From Eremophila alpestris peregrina (lineage: Eukaryota; Chordata; Aves; Passeriformes; Alaudidae): a stretch of DNA of 64,000 bases. The notes below the pieces were generated by a model that saw only the letters and a program-made list of their open reading frames with translations, searched no databases and was not told the DNA's origin. The DNA lies in contig WMCF01000110.1 of the NCBI GenBank assembly GCA_009792885.1, forward strand, positions 1,525,368 through 1,589,367. Reading direction: 5' to 3'. Shown piece after piece: positions 51,550-63,454 of this stretch. Each line of letters starts with the position of its first letter. The stretch's first letter is position 1. The translations under genes were made by a program, and so were the position numbers.

Positions 51550-54066
51550 AGTTAATGTCTTCCTGTTTTGCCATCTGTGTTTTTCTCAAATTCCATTGCG
51601 GTGGCTTATTTTATGAGGACAGGGTCTTGAGAAAGGTGACTGCATTATTTAAGCCTTTACACCACCCCATGGCTCAGATACTCTCTTCCAGGGACTTTTC
51701 CTCAGTTCATGGCTTATCCACAGGGGTAATGCATACAAAGAAGAGACAAAGGAGAAAAGGCAGAAACAATGGAAGTAATAATGCCAATAATCATAAAATG
51801 TACAACAGCTATTCCAATTATTAAATATAATTATTATTAAATCCAATTGTAATCATCAACCCAATTCTCAGTAGCCACAGCTCCCAATTTTTGAGTCCCA
51901 ATGATCAGAATATGAACTTTAGCCAGGTATTGGGACTAATTTCCTGAAGCCAATTTTAGGGTTAAAATGATTGGAAAATTTCTGATGTCTAATTAGCCAT
52001 TTCTTTCACTTTGGCTTAGGCTTTTCCAGTTGATGACATTGCATAGTGAATTCAGTAATAGTGCATTCAGTTTCAGTAAGATTTAACATTCCATATACCC
52101 CTTGTTCCTTTAATAGTAATGTCTAGCACCAACTGACTTTGTAAAGCCATTTTTGACACTTGTTGGAATTGCATGTTAAGATCTCTAACTCATATCTGGT
52201 CCATTACTGGAGGCATGTACCTACCACATGATATTTCCAAGGACCCACTGGTGCTGCATAAAAATTACCTTAAACCTAAAATCTGTCTTTTGCCCCACCA
52301 TATCTGGGGCACAATATATTACTGATCCATTCTCAGCTTTGCTCAGAAGTAAGTTCCTGTCATGTCATTCCCAATGATGAATAGTGAAAGACACAATTTG
52401 GGGAAATGGATGGGACTACTGTCCTGCACCTTAAACCAGCATGTGGGGTTAGGCTCAGTCACTTTTCATCAGAATATCCTCAAACTAATCCAAGTGATAC
52501 ACTATAGTGGCTTGCTTTTCAAGTTCAGGTCTTGTCTATCAAGTACATTTGGGGCTTGAAATTAGCCATAGAATTACACAGCAAGTGTTGATTTTTAATT
52601 CCATTCAGGGGTATCCCAAACAAATACACATGTCAATTATTACAACATGTCAGCCAAGACTCAAGGGGATGACCAGGTCTCACAGCACAATTGATTACCT
52701 TTGCACGCTGGAACAAGTGTGATTTGGTTTGTTGAGGATGTGTCTTCACATACTTTTAAAGTCTTCAAAATAGGGTTCTTTCACAACTACATCAACATAT
52801 AGTTGGCAGAAATTTGTAGATAATGACAGAATTGCAGAATAATCTGACTTGGAAGGGCTCTACAATCTTATCCACGCTGGGTAATTCTGCACAGCATGAG
52901 AAATTAAGTTTTAGCACACAAGGTTCTAATACAAAATACAAAAGAGTTCTCATATAAAATAGGTTATTCTATAAAAAGGTTTTCGGACAAACACATCTTT
53001 AAATTGAGCCTATACTCAGTTCTCCAGAGGATTTAATTTTGACACAAAACAAAACCTGTGACTACTGTTAGTGGGGTCATAAGTGAAATTAATTCCCTTT
53101 CAAATGTAGGGGGGTTTACATTCTTATTTTTCTTTTATTGTCATTGTTTCTTTATTTTATTTGCATGGGGAAATTGCTCTCATTACATTCCTTTGCAATT
53201 ACTGCTACAGGAAATTGCACCCATGAGTTGGAAGCATGTGTGGTCCACAGTATATTATACTTATTACACTGATTAGAATAGATAAAAGTGAGGTGATGTT
53301 AAAATATTCTCTTAGGACACATGCTAGGAAACTTAACAGTAGATCTGGCATATTAATGTGAGAATACAAGTATTTTCAAAAACAGTTACAGGTCTTGACA
53401 GCTTTTAAAAGGCTTTTCTGGATTTTATCCATTACTCATTTTCAGTTCATGGCTGCCCATCATTCTAATTTAGGAAGGGGGACTTAATAATTCCCCATGT
53501 AATATTTTCTTTTGTTTTGTTAAGATCATTTAGGTTGCTTATTAATATTTCTGATGTTTCTGAAAAATGTTGCCAAGTCATGATAAAAAAAAAAAGCCGC
53601 CTGGGGCAGAACTTAGAAGCTTAATACATGTTTGCATTATTCCAATATGCATAAAATCTTGTACCAACTCCCATGCTAAATTTGGTTGAATTTTCTAATT
53701 CTCAGCAGGTTGAAGTAAAAGAATACATCCATAAGATAAAAGTAAAAGCTTTTCCCATATAATTTTCTTTTTCCCAGTAAAAAGATGAACTTAGCTAAAT
53801 CAATCTAACAACACATTAAGTGGTTTTTCTTATATAATCTTACTCATATTTGGTCTCCCAACAAGTTCCTGACAAGGAAAACACAAACAAATCACAAACA
53901 TTGATAAACTGAAAATACAAGCAATTATGGGGGCTAGTTAAATGTCCCATCAGTTTCTGTTATCAGCTTTCTGTAAAAAGGTGCTTATCTCAAATTCCTG
54001 TTGTGATGGCTTTTCTTATGGGACAGTGTTTTGAGACATGCAACTGCATTCTTTAAGTCCTCACAG
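51550..54066. repeat. Diverged direct repeat pair bracketing about 2.3 kb (possible old ERV)
   Basis: A block at 51550-51660 (core caaattcc...ggtggcttattttatgagg...gactgcattatttaagcc) recurs in the same orientation at 53940-54066 (core caaattcc...gatggcttttcttatggga...aactgcattctttaagtcc). The sequence between has no recognisable coding motif on either strand. A degenerate retroviral insertion or another two-copy repeat is possible. The call rests only on the repeated block. Confidence 0.4.
52825..52880 (-). mobile_element. CR1 LINE 3' terminus, short
   Basis: gacagaattgcagaataatc followed by tgacttggaagggctctaca is the reverse complement of a CR1 3' tail. Only about 55 bp are recognisable. 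Confidence 0.6.
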
Positions 54067-55424
54067 AAAGTTAACAGAGAAATTAGACATCAACAAAGTC
54101 AGTGGTCAGCATAGAACCAAAGTTGGACCCTCCAGTCAGATAAAAATAGTCAAGAAGGGCAAGACTTGGGAGTTTGGGACAAAAGCTAAATAGATGTTTT
54201 TTCAATGCTAGAGGAGACGTAAGCTGGGAGCAAAAATTTTCAAAGGAGTGAGGGAAAAACATACATTTTGATAAAAGGAAGTATTATTAGGAAGTCACAG
54301 AATCTTTGTAATAAAATGGGAACCTCTGAAGAAGCTAACGGTGTTGGTTTTCTGTTGGTTTTGGTTTATTTTGTCTTTCTTCCAAAAGGCAGTATTTCAA
54401 TGGATAGATTTTTTTGGTTGGTTTGTTGGTTGTTTAGTTGGTTTTTTTAGCTGTCACTCAAATTCAAAACAAACATAGCAAAAACTTACAGAAATCTAGA
54501 GCCTTAAAAAAAAAAAAAAAAGAGGAACTTGCTGGAAGCTTATGCTGCAGGAAATAATGCTCATCTTCAGACAAATAAGTTTTGTAATGATGTAGTTTTT
54601 TCCAGTTTCTATATCAGTCTTTCTAGGCCTTTTAATGTAGAGTAGTTGAGTTCTGAAACATTAACCTAGCTGATATTTTGGGGTATTTTTTAATACTCCT
54701 ATCCAGTGCTAGGAATATGCAATACACAGTAATTCCATGTGACAGATGTGTCATGGTAATGGAATAATAGCTGTGTCTCCAGTATTAAGCATAATAAATA
54801 TGTCCCTGTAATTTTATCCTATATGATTTCCATAATAAAATATATCTGTCAACATATATCGTCACCTTATAAATATTGTCACCGTATGAATAAATCTTAC
54901 AGGATGATGTGGTTGTCATTGACTTGCACACCATTGCTTCAAGAAAAAAATCCAAAGTAAGCTGTGAAGATTAATATGGCTTTGTGTATTTCTTTACATA
55001 ACTTCCCAGTGTATTTTTTAGAGCAAGTATCTAAGGATATTAGTAAAAGTGATCCATCTTTATAGGTTTTCATTTTTATACAATTTTATTAACTGAATAT
55101 AAAGAAGTGTTCACAATAAAGTTTCAAGAAACTGGTAGTTTTTTAGAGCATATATTATCTTTGAAATATGCATCAAACTGAAAAAAACCCCCAGATTTCA
55201 GAACACAAATATGGTTTTAGAGAACATAAATGTGCTAAGATTCTTGCCTTCAGCATAATTATTTAAAGCAGCATAGGTTGTGGTAATATGATTTCATTTC
55301 TTAGTGCTAATTGAGCCAACTCAAGAATGCATGTGGGGGACAAAAATAACTTTAATACCTAAGAAATAGTAAACATTAGAGATATTAAATGGATGGGATG
55401 TTTTGTCCCATATCATCAATGTTG

Positions 55425-55615
55425 AGAGCAGGTCAAGGGAGGCAATCCTTGCCCTCTGCTCATCACTGATGAAGTCACATCTGGAGTGCTGGGTTCAGTT
55501 CTGGCCTTCTCAGTACAAAAGGGATATGGACAGACTGTCCAAAGTCCAGGGAAAGCCACCAAGATGAGAAAAGGACTGAAGTATCTCTTCTATGAGGAAA
55601 GCAACAAAGACTTTG
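55425..55615 (+). mobile_element. CR1 LINE fragment (ORF2 end)
   Basis: The blocks gcaggtcaagggaggcaatc, tgatgaagtcacatctggag, tgctgggttcagttctggcc and gaaagccaccaagatgag follow the C-terminal part of CR1 ORF2. Frames are broken and the 3' UTR is missing. Confidence 0.85.
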
Positions 55616-56821
55616 AATTGAAATGCTGAGTTCCTACTTTGCCTGATATGTACTTGTTCAGTTATATTATCAAATGATATCAAAGCTTGGTGTCTTACTG
55701 AGCCTCTACATTCTGCAGGGAGCTGTAAAAGATTTCTAGATTGTTCTAGAAATTATTTTTGGGATTTACTGAGTATACATGACTGCTGTTCTGAAAGAGA
55801 CAACTCAGAATGCAATCTGGACCTTCTGGCAGTGTATGAAAGTACGCCTAAGCAAACCCAGAAGGTTTATCCAACCGGGTGTCTCAGTAAAACATGTACC
55901 TAGGGCTCTCTCAGACATATATCAGCACCAAGGGTAAGCTTCCTTAGACGAACTGACCTGAGAAAGAGAAGGGCTGGGTAAGTTACACCCTGTTGATAGG
56001 GATAGCAGTGACCACATAATCTCTAGACATCCTGACTCCCGCACCGTCCCTTGGGCTACTCTGTCGTGCGTCATCTCTGGAGTAGGTCAGTGGCTGTAAA
56101 GCACATGCTGATCTCCAGGGAGAGTACAGAAAACCCTGATCTCTCATACCCCTGAGAGCTCTCTTTAACTGTCGTCCCCATTTTCTTCAAGTCATCATCA
56201 TATATGCGTCATTTGACTCTTTCAGAGATAATTCATGTTCCTGACACATCTTTAAAAATAATTATAACTTAAATAAATGAAAAGGGCAAGGAGACACTAA
56301 ACAATCTGGGGAGAAAAAGGGGGGAGGGAGTGAGCATTTGGCTTCTGTGAACAAATTTCCAACAACTTGAGAAGAAATATTTATGTTGTCTTTAGCACTC
56401 ATTTATTTTAAAATTATATTTTTCAAAATTTAGTTTGGACTTTAGGGAACTAAGTGTAGAAAATTGCATAATGTCCTTTTAGAAACTGGTGACTAAGAAT
56501 GATCACTTTAAATGAATATAGCAGCATGTAGTTTGTTAAAATGTAATTTTTTCAAGTTTTAATTTTTCCAACATTATTTAGGCTAAACATAACATGCATA
56601 CTGTAAAAGCAAAAGCTATACTCTTTAAGATATGATGATGAGATAAGAACCAACAGAACAGAAAGGAACCTATCTAGGTTACTCTTGGAACAAAGTTAAA
56701 GAATTTGTGGTTTGTAAAGCATGCCCTTTTTCAAAAGTATTTGTTTCTATATTCTATTTATGGCCTTCCGTGGTGTCTCATGCTTATCAACAGCATTTTT
56801 TTCTATTATTTTTCCCATCAG

Positions 56822-56979
56822 GTGTTTCATTCCAAATGCCTATGCTGCTCTCTTTACCGCTGCTCTGGTGCCATTGATGTGCCTGGTGGTGGTTTTTGTG
56901 GTGTTCATCCACGCCTACCAGGTGACTCCCCAGTGGAAGGCATATGACGATATTTTCAGAGGAAGAACAAATGCAGCAG
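56822..56979 (+). CDS. ADGRV1: ADGRV1 coding exon: end of ECL2, TM5 and ICL3
   Basis: This 158-bp exon enters in phase 2, its first base completing the Leu codon begun at 31231, and leaves in phase 1. The joined reading gives GDL/CFIPN. The Cys is the ECL2 partner expected for the TM3 cysteine in the exon at 24753. AYAALFTAALVPLMCLVV and the following VFVVFIHAY form TM5, and QVTPQWKAYDDIFRGRTNAA forms the third intracellular loop. The acceptor is ctattatttttcccatcag and the donor is gcag/gtatga. No stop or frameshift is seen. TM6, TM7 and the PDZ-binding tail lie beyond the window. Confidence 0.96.
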
Positions 56980-59189
56980 GTATGATTTGTTGGCTACCCT
57001 TATGCAAAAAAGATGTCACTTTGAAAGGTACAGACTGTTCCCACCAGTTCAGAGAACCCCACCTGAAACCATGGTTCAGTAGATACCTATGCACTTAGTT
57101 TAAGATTAAGCCTACTAGTGTCCCTTTGAAGTCTGTGAAAGTACTTTGATGATCAAAGCTATGCAGATGCTTAACGATCTGAGGGGGATAAAAATATGTA
57201 AAACCTAGAACAAGAAATTAGTATCACTGGCTTTGTGACAAAGTTTAGTCTAGCTAAAGAGAACAGAGATAAAACAGAGCACTACCCTGCTTGGAGCACA
57301 GTGTCCCCATGCTAGATGTTGGCTGGGGCTAATGAACATCCTGTCCCAGGGAGGGTGGGGGCTGCTCAGTTGCAATGATTGCCTGCTTGCAGAGCATGAT
57401 CATCTATGGATGCAGGTAGTACCCCCTGCTCAGCCCCAGGTGATGGGCACAGCTTTGTTCCCTGTGTTTTGCAGAGTATTTGGTGGCTGTAAAGCCATGC
57501 ACAGGGTGATGCACTGTGCACTGGACTGTTTGGAGTTAATGCCTCTGTTTTGATATTTCCTATGGTGCTTGCAACTGAAACGCGCTTGAAAGGAAAGATT
57601 TGTCTTGTGCAAAACAGGAAGTTTCAGTCGGCCTCCTCCGTCAGAACAATTTCAACTACAACAATGTTCCCAAAATAAAGTTGCAGCAGTTTAGACCAAT
57701 ACTGGAATAATAACAGGACACTCTGTGGGAAGCTTAAAATATTTCTTTTGTCTTCATGGTATTTTGTAAAAAGAAAATGAGTTTCATAATCTGGTGCAAA
57801 TCACCTTTTCATATTTGGGTTATAGAGATATATTCCTTTCTTGAGAACATAGTAATAAATATTAAGTATTTATAATCTGGATATTTCTGCAAATATTTCT
57901 GTCCTTTTTAATGACACAATGATAGCTTGGCTAAGATCTGTATAAATTTGGATAAGGTCTGGTCATATTCAAGACCTTAGTTGCACTCTTTCTCTCTGAT
58001 ATAAATGCACAAAGGTGGCTCCTCTTGTCAGTCTTTCAGCTAATTTATTTATAATTAACTTTGTTTTGGTATCTCTAAGTATGTTCCTTAATAATATGTT
58101 GAGGGTTAAGGCTTATCTCAGAGCAGTTAAATTAAAGGCAAAAAGCAAACTGAATGTTGAAATAATACCATAAATACAGTTGTCATGCAAAATGGCAAAA
58201 AGTACTAACATAAGTTATAACTACATGACATAAAGACATGAAATAGTAGAACTGAAACAAATCTTTGATTTAGCGTAGGATTCAGTGTGTTTTCTTTCTG
58301 CAATAGAATCTAGAAAATAGGGTGGAGAATGTCAAAGTCTCAGAAGAAAAAAAATCAGGAAAAGTTCAGTAAAATCCCTTACTTTTTTATTATTTTTTTA
58401 AATTTTTAAGTCAATTGTAATTTTTACTACCTGTGCTCCTACAAGGCAAACTGCTGGTTTGCTATCAAAGGGCTTTTGTAAGCACAAAGGAAATACTGCA
58501 TACAGTGATGGTGAGAGCAGGTTGGAGAGAGGCTGTTTCAGAGAGGAAAATGAGCTGTCTCCTGCAATTTATGGTGGCTGTTAATTGTATAAGGGTCTCT
58601 GTGAAGCTATGTTTATGATTTAAGGTTCTAGAGAGAAAATACGGTGGTTTCTGTAGTTTGTAACATTGCCTATAACTACATAACGCAGTACTAACTGTTG
58701 ACTAAAGGCCTCTGACTTTTTTGACTGAATATTTGTCTTATGAAATTAAAGGTGGTGGTAGTATACTCACACAATTTTTAATGTCTTCTGGGTATATTGT
58801 GCTTATAAGACATAGTCAAAGGCAGCTTGCAGTGGTAAGGCCTAGCATCACTTATAAATCTTGAATCTTGACATTCACTCAGCTGACAATCTTACAAAAT
58901 TTCTGGGAGCTGCTCCTGCTCCTGTTATTGTAGTCACATAAATTGGTGGGAAACAATATTTTTCACATCTGAAATTTGTCTGCAATCAGTTTCTTGGTGA
59001 TATCTTACTTTTGAAAGATAGAGGAGGTCTTGGATTATATCTGCACCAAGTTCTGGCTTACAAGACGCTATGTGTTAGGAAGGTCTTTTGTCAATGTTGC
59101 CTCCTTAAGTTGCACAGATATACATTATTTTCTCTTATGGCAGTGAGTATGCCAGGGTTCCTCTCTGTTTCATCCAAAACTAGAGGAAA

Positions 59190-59295
59190 GGTGGAGCCAC
59201 CAAGCAACAGTTTATCTATGTCAAAGGCCTCAGAGAATTTAAGACAGATGACATCAGTTGCCCTTCCCTTTATTACTAATACTGATGCCTTAAGT
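59190..59295 (-). mobile_element. CR1 LINE, short RT fragment
   Basis: On the minus strand the segment encodes a degraded CR1 RT A motif (DVICLKFSEAFD, where CR1 normally has a FSKAFD core). The preceding block is the usual glycine/aspartate-rich stretch, now with stops. Confidence 0.7.
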
Positions 59296-59393
59296 TTTAG
59301 CTTTCATGTTTTTCAGATTTTGTGCTGCCTCAGGGTGTAGTTCTGAGCCTCACATTAAGCGTTATTGAGCTCTCTTCACAGAGTAGATAGACA

Positions 59394-59732
59394 AAACAAA
59401 TTGTTTTCCTGCTGAAGACCAAGGACAACTTTCAGGCCCAAAAGCATAAACAACAGTGGACTGAAGTGAGAAATAAGAGGGATGAAGACCTCACAGCCTG
59501 AAGCTGTAATTGGACAATTAAACCCCAATATGCAAATGGACCAAAACTTATAAAAGTGTAAGACTTTGTGACCAGTCGTCCATTTGGTGACCATTCTGAG
59601 TCCAACTTGGATGTAGCCCTGGCCAGGCTCTTGTCCTGCCCACGGTGCATCCTAGAGGCCTTTCAATAAATACCTACTTTATTCTCTAGCTCTGTCCAGT
59701 CCCTGTTTCAGGTCAGCCTTCCGAAGGCATCA
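59394..59732 (+). mobile_element. ERV solo LTR, TATA and polyadenylation signal visible
   Basis: A TATA box (acttataaaag, about 59547-59557) is followed about 110 bp later by ttcaataaatacctacttta, a polyadenylation signal. The body ends with ccttccgaaggcatca. The 9-bp string agatagaca lies immediately before 59394 and immediately after 59732. This exceeds the usual 4-6 bp target-site duplication, so part of the match is chance or the ends are off by a few bases. The expected 5' TG is not at the boundary. The identification as a solo LTR rests mainly on the promoter and polyadenylation layout. Confidence 0.75.
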
Positions 59733-60909
59733 AGATAGACATAGACACTCCATTATAGGCACTCCATTATAGAAGGCCACCACATTATTCTTCTGCAGGT
59801 ATTAGAATAAATTCTGTAAATTTTATAAAACACCTTGCTGAACTTAGGTAGTAGCATGGTGGGGTTTTTTCTGTCCTAGGAGCAGAATTTGTTGCTACCC
59901 ACACTGAAGGAGACTCTTGTGTATTTTTGCCTTCCCAAGAGCAGCTGTGTTTCACCATACATGCCTGAAAGAAAGCATTTGGTAGCTGCAAAGAGGATTA
60001 GTTTGTAGACAGATAAATATTTTCTTGTAAAACTATAGGATATAATTGGAGGGTTTTTTACTTTTATTTATACACAGATGGCCAGTTTTGATTGTACCTC
60101 CTTTTTTGCCATATATTCTTCCTAGTTCTCTGGATTTGTCCTGGGTACCCTTAAGTAAATTCTCATCTCTCATACCCTATTCTGGCAGTTTCAAGAAAAT
60201 ACCATGGCCCAAAGCCAGCTAGCCCAGCAAAACTTGGCCTTTAGTAATCGGTGTCAATTCCTTTGGCAGTGGTCTGTGATCTTCCCAGAAAGTGTTTATA
60301 CTCTTTACTTGTGACTAGGCTATCACTACAAAAGAATATGATTAAAACAAGGTTGTAGCGTAGAATAAACACAAGTGAGTAGGGTTTGCCAAATCTTAAT
60401 TTGAGCAATATGCACACTTCTCGTTACCCTGCCTGGAGCACCAAATATGTGTTTGCCCTCTCATGCTCTTTTTTACAGATCCAGAATTGCTCTGTTACTG
60501 GTTATGTTGGTTAACATATTGGTGATTGATACAGTTTACTTAGCTCAGGGAATTTTCCTCAAGAGTAGAGGGCTCAAGAAAGGGCATTGGGAGAGTCAAG
60601 AATTAGTTATCTCTTAGAACTTTCAACTCTTCCTTCTCAAAAGTGAATCTTGGAAAGAAAAGTGTGAAAGGCTGAAAAAACTGAAAGCTGATTTTCAAGG
60701 AATGCTAGTTCTACCTCCAATGTCGTCATTCAGAGATAGGCATTGAGTTTACTTAAAAAGAGTTTTCCCTTTGCACTCATTCTGTTTACCAGCCTTTCAG
60801 CAAAAGTTCTGCTGACTGTCCTCCTATATATGGAAACTACCTTCTCAAAAGTTAGCCTTGACAGGAGCCAAGTCAGAAACATTCATTGGATAAACAGCCA
60901 TTGGGTTAA

Positions 60910-61320
60910 GTAATATTTAAGTTTGCAACCTAGGACACAGTTGGCTCTCCTGGCTGTCAGGGCACTGCTGGCTCATGTTCAACTTGTCACTGACCAGGAT
61001 CCCCAGGTCCCTTTCCATGGTGCTGCCTTCCAGCATCTCATTCCCCAGACTGTCCATCCATCCAGGGTTGCCCCATCCCAGGAGCAGAATCCCACACTTT
61101 CCCTTGTTGAATTTCATATGGTCGGTGATTGCCCATTCCTGTGATTTGCTGAGGTCCCTCTGCAGGGCCTTCCTGCCTTCGAGGGAGTCAACAGCTCCTC
61201 CCACATTGGTATAATCTGTGAACTTGCTTAGTATCCCTTCCAGTCCTCTGTCCAAGTCATTTATGAAGATTTTGAAGAGCACCGGACTGAGGATGAAGCC
61301 CTGTGAAAACCCACTAATGA
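60910..61320 (-). mobile_element. CR1 LINE, RT palm to C-terminus of ORF2
   Basis: On the minus strand an open frame of about 120 codons carries the CR1 RT order. It has LFKIFINDLDRGLEG, a FTDYTNVGG segment where the catalytic FADD should be, then AVDSLEGRKALQRDLSK, HMKFNKGKCGILLLGWGNP and MERDLGILVSDKLNMSQQC. The catalytic aspartates are lost. The frame has stayed open by chance, so this is a dead fragment, not a gene. Confidence 0.92.
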
Positions 61321-61611
61321 TGGGTCCTAATATGCAAATACAGAAAATGAATAGTAACAGGACAGCAATCCAATATGAATGGTTTTATTTTCTAACCTTT
61401 CATAAATTTACAGAAAGATTTAAAAATGTAACAGAACAACTTGATTTTTTTGCCCCAATAATTATAAGTAGATGAGCTTCATTTATTGAATGAATCTTGA
61501 ACTGACATAATTTTCATGGCCTACACGTAAATATGCAGTACAACTTACCTGAATTAGATATCATAATTGTAAAAGTGTCTTTTATCTTCCTTCCTATAAA
61601 TTTCTTTAATA

Positions 61612-61675
61612 TGAAATCATAGAATGATTTGGATTGGAAGGGACCTTAAAGATCATCTAATTCCAGCCTCCAAAT
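61612..61675 (-). mobile_element. CR1 LINE 3' terminus, short
   Basis: gaaatcatagaatgatttgg followed by attggaagggaccttaaaga and tcatctaattcca is the reverse complement of a CR1 3' tail. Confidence 0.85.
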
Positions 61676-62139
61676 ATATTTATTGTGTTAGCAGTGTTCA
61701 ATATTCCTAGTCATAACAGAACATGCTGAATAGTCTGCCTACAGCTACTACTATCTGATGTTCTCAAGGAACAAATAAACCAACAAAATGCAAGTTCAGA
61801 ACATTCCAACATGCTTCTGTGCTCAAGAAATGATGCTGAGGACAGGGCTTTTGGTTTCAAGTGAGAATGTATGTCTAAACATGTAGTTGCATGTCTTCCC
61901 TAACCTGTAAGATAGATATTAAAGTCTTTCTCTTGAATCATAAGATAAATATCATGTATCCAAGAGAATCAAAGGAATAGTGAATTGCAGGAATGCTTTC
62001 ATCTTGAAATGGCAACATGTGTCTAGAAATCAAGAACCAGGTGTTGGCTACTTCTGAACTAAGAGTTATGGACAGTATTCATCACACAAACTGGATATGA
62101 TATTTTAGTCTTCATAGTGCTCCAGGAGTTGGTTTTCTT

Positions 62140-62192
62140 TTTTGGGGGGTTTTTTGTTTGTTTGTTTTAGGTTTGTTTTTTTTTTTTTTTTG
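62140..62192. repeat. T/G-rich low-complexity tract
   Basis: About 50 bp of T and G with runs of six G and fifteen or more T. It may be the tail of an unidentified retroposon on the minus strand. Confidence 0.85.
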
Positions 62193-62622
62193 TAATTAGG
62201 AACAAAACAAATCTCTGCCTTCAAGACTTTTTCCAAATACTGTTAGGAAAAAATGCACAAGCATAATTAAAGGTTGAAATAAAGAACTGAGGTCTGAATA
62301 AAGTAATAGCATAAATGCATCATCTTCACTCGTGTAATTTAGACTGCTTGCTGTGCTTCACATGTCCAAATTAGCTAGTTTCCTTTGAAGAAATCTGCAG
62401 AAGCAAGCTCACATGAGTTGTGACTGCACAGTTGCAAATTTAGCACTCATTTAATATTTTTCAACTGTGCATCTAAATAATTTTTGTTGTGTGGAAGTAA
62501 GTAGGCTCATATTTTTCTTCATTCTTTTGATTTGCTACTTTTCTGGGATTTGCCATGTTCCCTGCATAACAGTAATAGCAGGAACTATGATAAAATGCCC
62601 TTTTTTCCTTTCATTATGACAC

Positions 62623-63400
62623 TGTCTTGGTTTGAAAGACAGGTGTCTGCCAGGGAAAAGCCAGAGCCCTCCCCTTGCAATGGAGAATGCAAAACTTCCT
62701 TCCAAATTATTATAAATTTGAAATTAAGGGGCTTTCAGGCAAAAAGATGTGGCAATGGGAATAACAAGGTTTTTTTACTAATATATATATATCTAACAAA
62801 GCAAGCAAACAAACAAACAAACAGCTACAGCATTAATAATAAGACAGAACCCAGAACCTCGAGGGGCTTTGCTCCACAAATCCCAGGGCAGTCTGATCCC
62901 AGTGGCTCTGAGGCACCAAGCTGTAACGGTGGGAGATCCTGGGCTGGTGATGAGGTGGATGGGCAGTTCCGCAGTGGTGGTTGGAGCAGCAGAGATGTCC
63001 CGGCAGAACAGGGGTGTGGGGTCAGTGTAGGCAAAAGCCTCAAAGCGACGGCAGGACAGGCTCAGGCCCACTCCAGCAGGGCAGGAGGAGAGCTCAGGAA
63101 TCCCCGGGCACACGAGCAAATGGTGGTAGGTTTCCCAGGAGCGGAGTGATGGTGACAGTGAAACTCCTCTCGCAGCAAGCGAACAGCCTGGGCGTCCTCT
63201 CCTCGAAGTGCCAAGGGCAAGAGTGCCCCAGCACCCGGTCCCTTTTGCTGCCCCAAATCTTGAGTTACCAGGTTCTGTCTTCTCTTCCCTGGCTTCTTTT
63301 GTCTTTTGTTAAGTACCGACAAGTACTCAGTCCTTAGTGTCATAGCAACTTGAGGGAAAAAATTCCAAAAGGGGAAAAAAAAAAAATCTAACCCCCAACA
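62623..63400 (-). mobile_element. Complete ERV solo LTR (778 bp) with 5-bp target-site duplication
   Basis: On the + strand the element begins tgtcttggtttgaaagacag and ends tctaacccccaaca, giving TG...CA ends. The 5-mer gacac lies directly before it (62618-62622) and directly after it (63401-63405), a perfect target-site duplication. The tgtcttggtttgaaaagacag terminus is a familiar LTR end in songbird genomes. Five-base duplications are typical of ERVL-type integration, though not exclusive. The central part is GC-rich (62860-63260) and includes a (CAAA)n tract at 62795-62822. No internal genes are next to it. Long frames through it, including one of 205 codons on the + strand, are incidental. 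Confidence 0.92.
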
Positions 63401-63454
63401 GACACAAAGTTTCTTAAAGATGTATGTGAAAGTTTGCCAAAACGCTGAGATTTA

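Larger units (their letters stand above)
31232..56821 (+). other. ADGRV1: ADGRV1 intron (25,590 bp)
   Basis: This phase 2 intron separates the TM4 and TM5 exons. It holds a CR1 at 34915-35810, LTRs at 36413-36983, 38848-39200, 44185-44640 and 46427-47024, low-complexity tracts, and a repeated block pair at 51550-54066. I see nothing classifiable in about 31240-34900, 37000-37900, 38010-38840, 39570-44180, 44650-45680, 47030-49070, 49660-51540 and 54070-55420. A GC-richer patch lies at 42000-42330 and another at 55800-56200. A short ATATAAAAG plus AATAAA pair at 39537-39563 hints at a small LTR remnant, too little to call. Confidence 0.9.

Noticed and set aside
51420..51824. 134-codon + strand frame ending in an Asn-rich tail
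   Set aside because: It overlaps the repeated block and an AT-rich run, and I see no domain, splice context or conservation clue.
60917..61282. 121-codon minus-strand frame with clear reverse-transcriptase similarity
   Set aside because: It is a 5'-truncated CR1 piece whose catalytic aspartates are lost, not a host or active transposon gene.
62532..63149. The longest open frame in the window, 205 codons on the + strand
   Set aside because: It runs through the GC-rich body of the 62623-63400 LTR in antisense orientation, begins in unrelated intron sequence, and has no recognisable domain.
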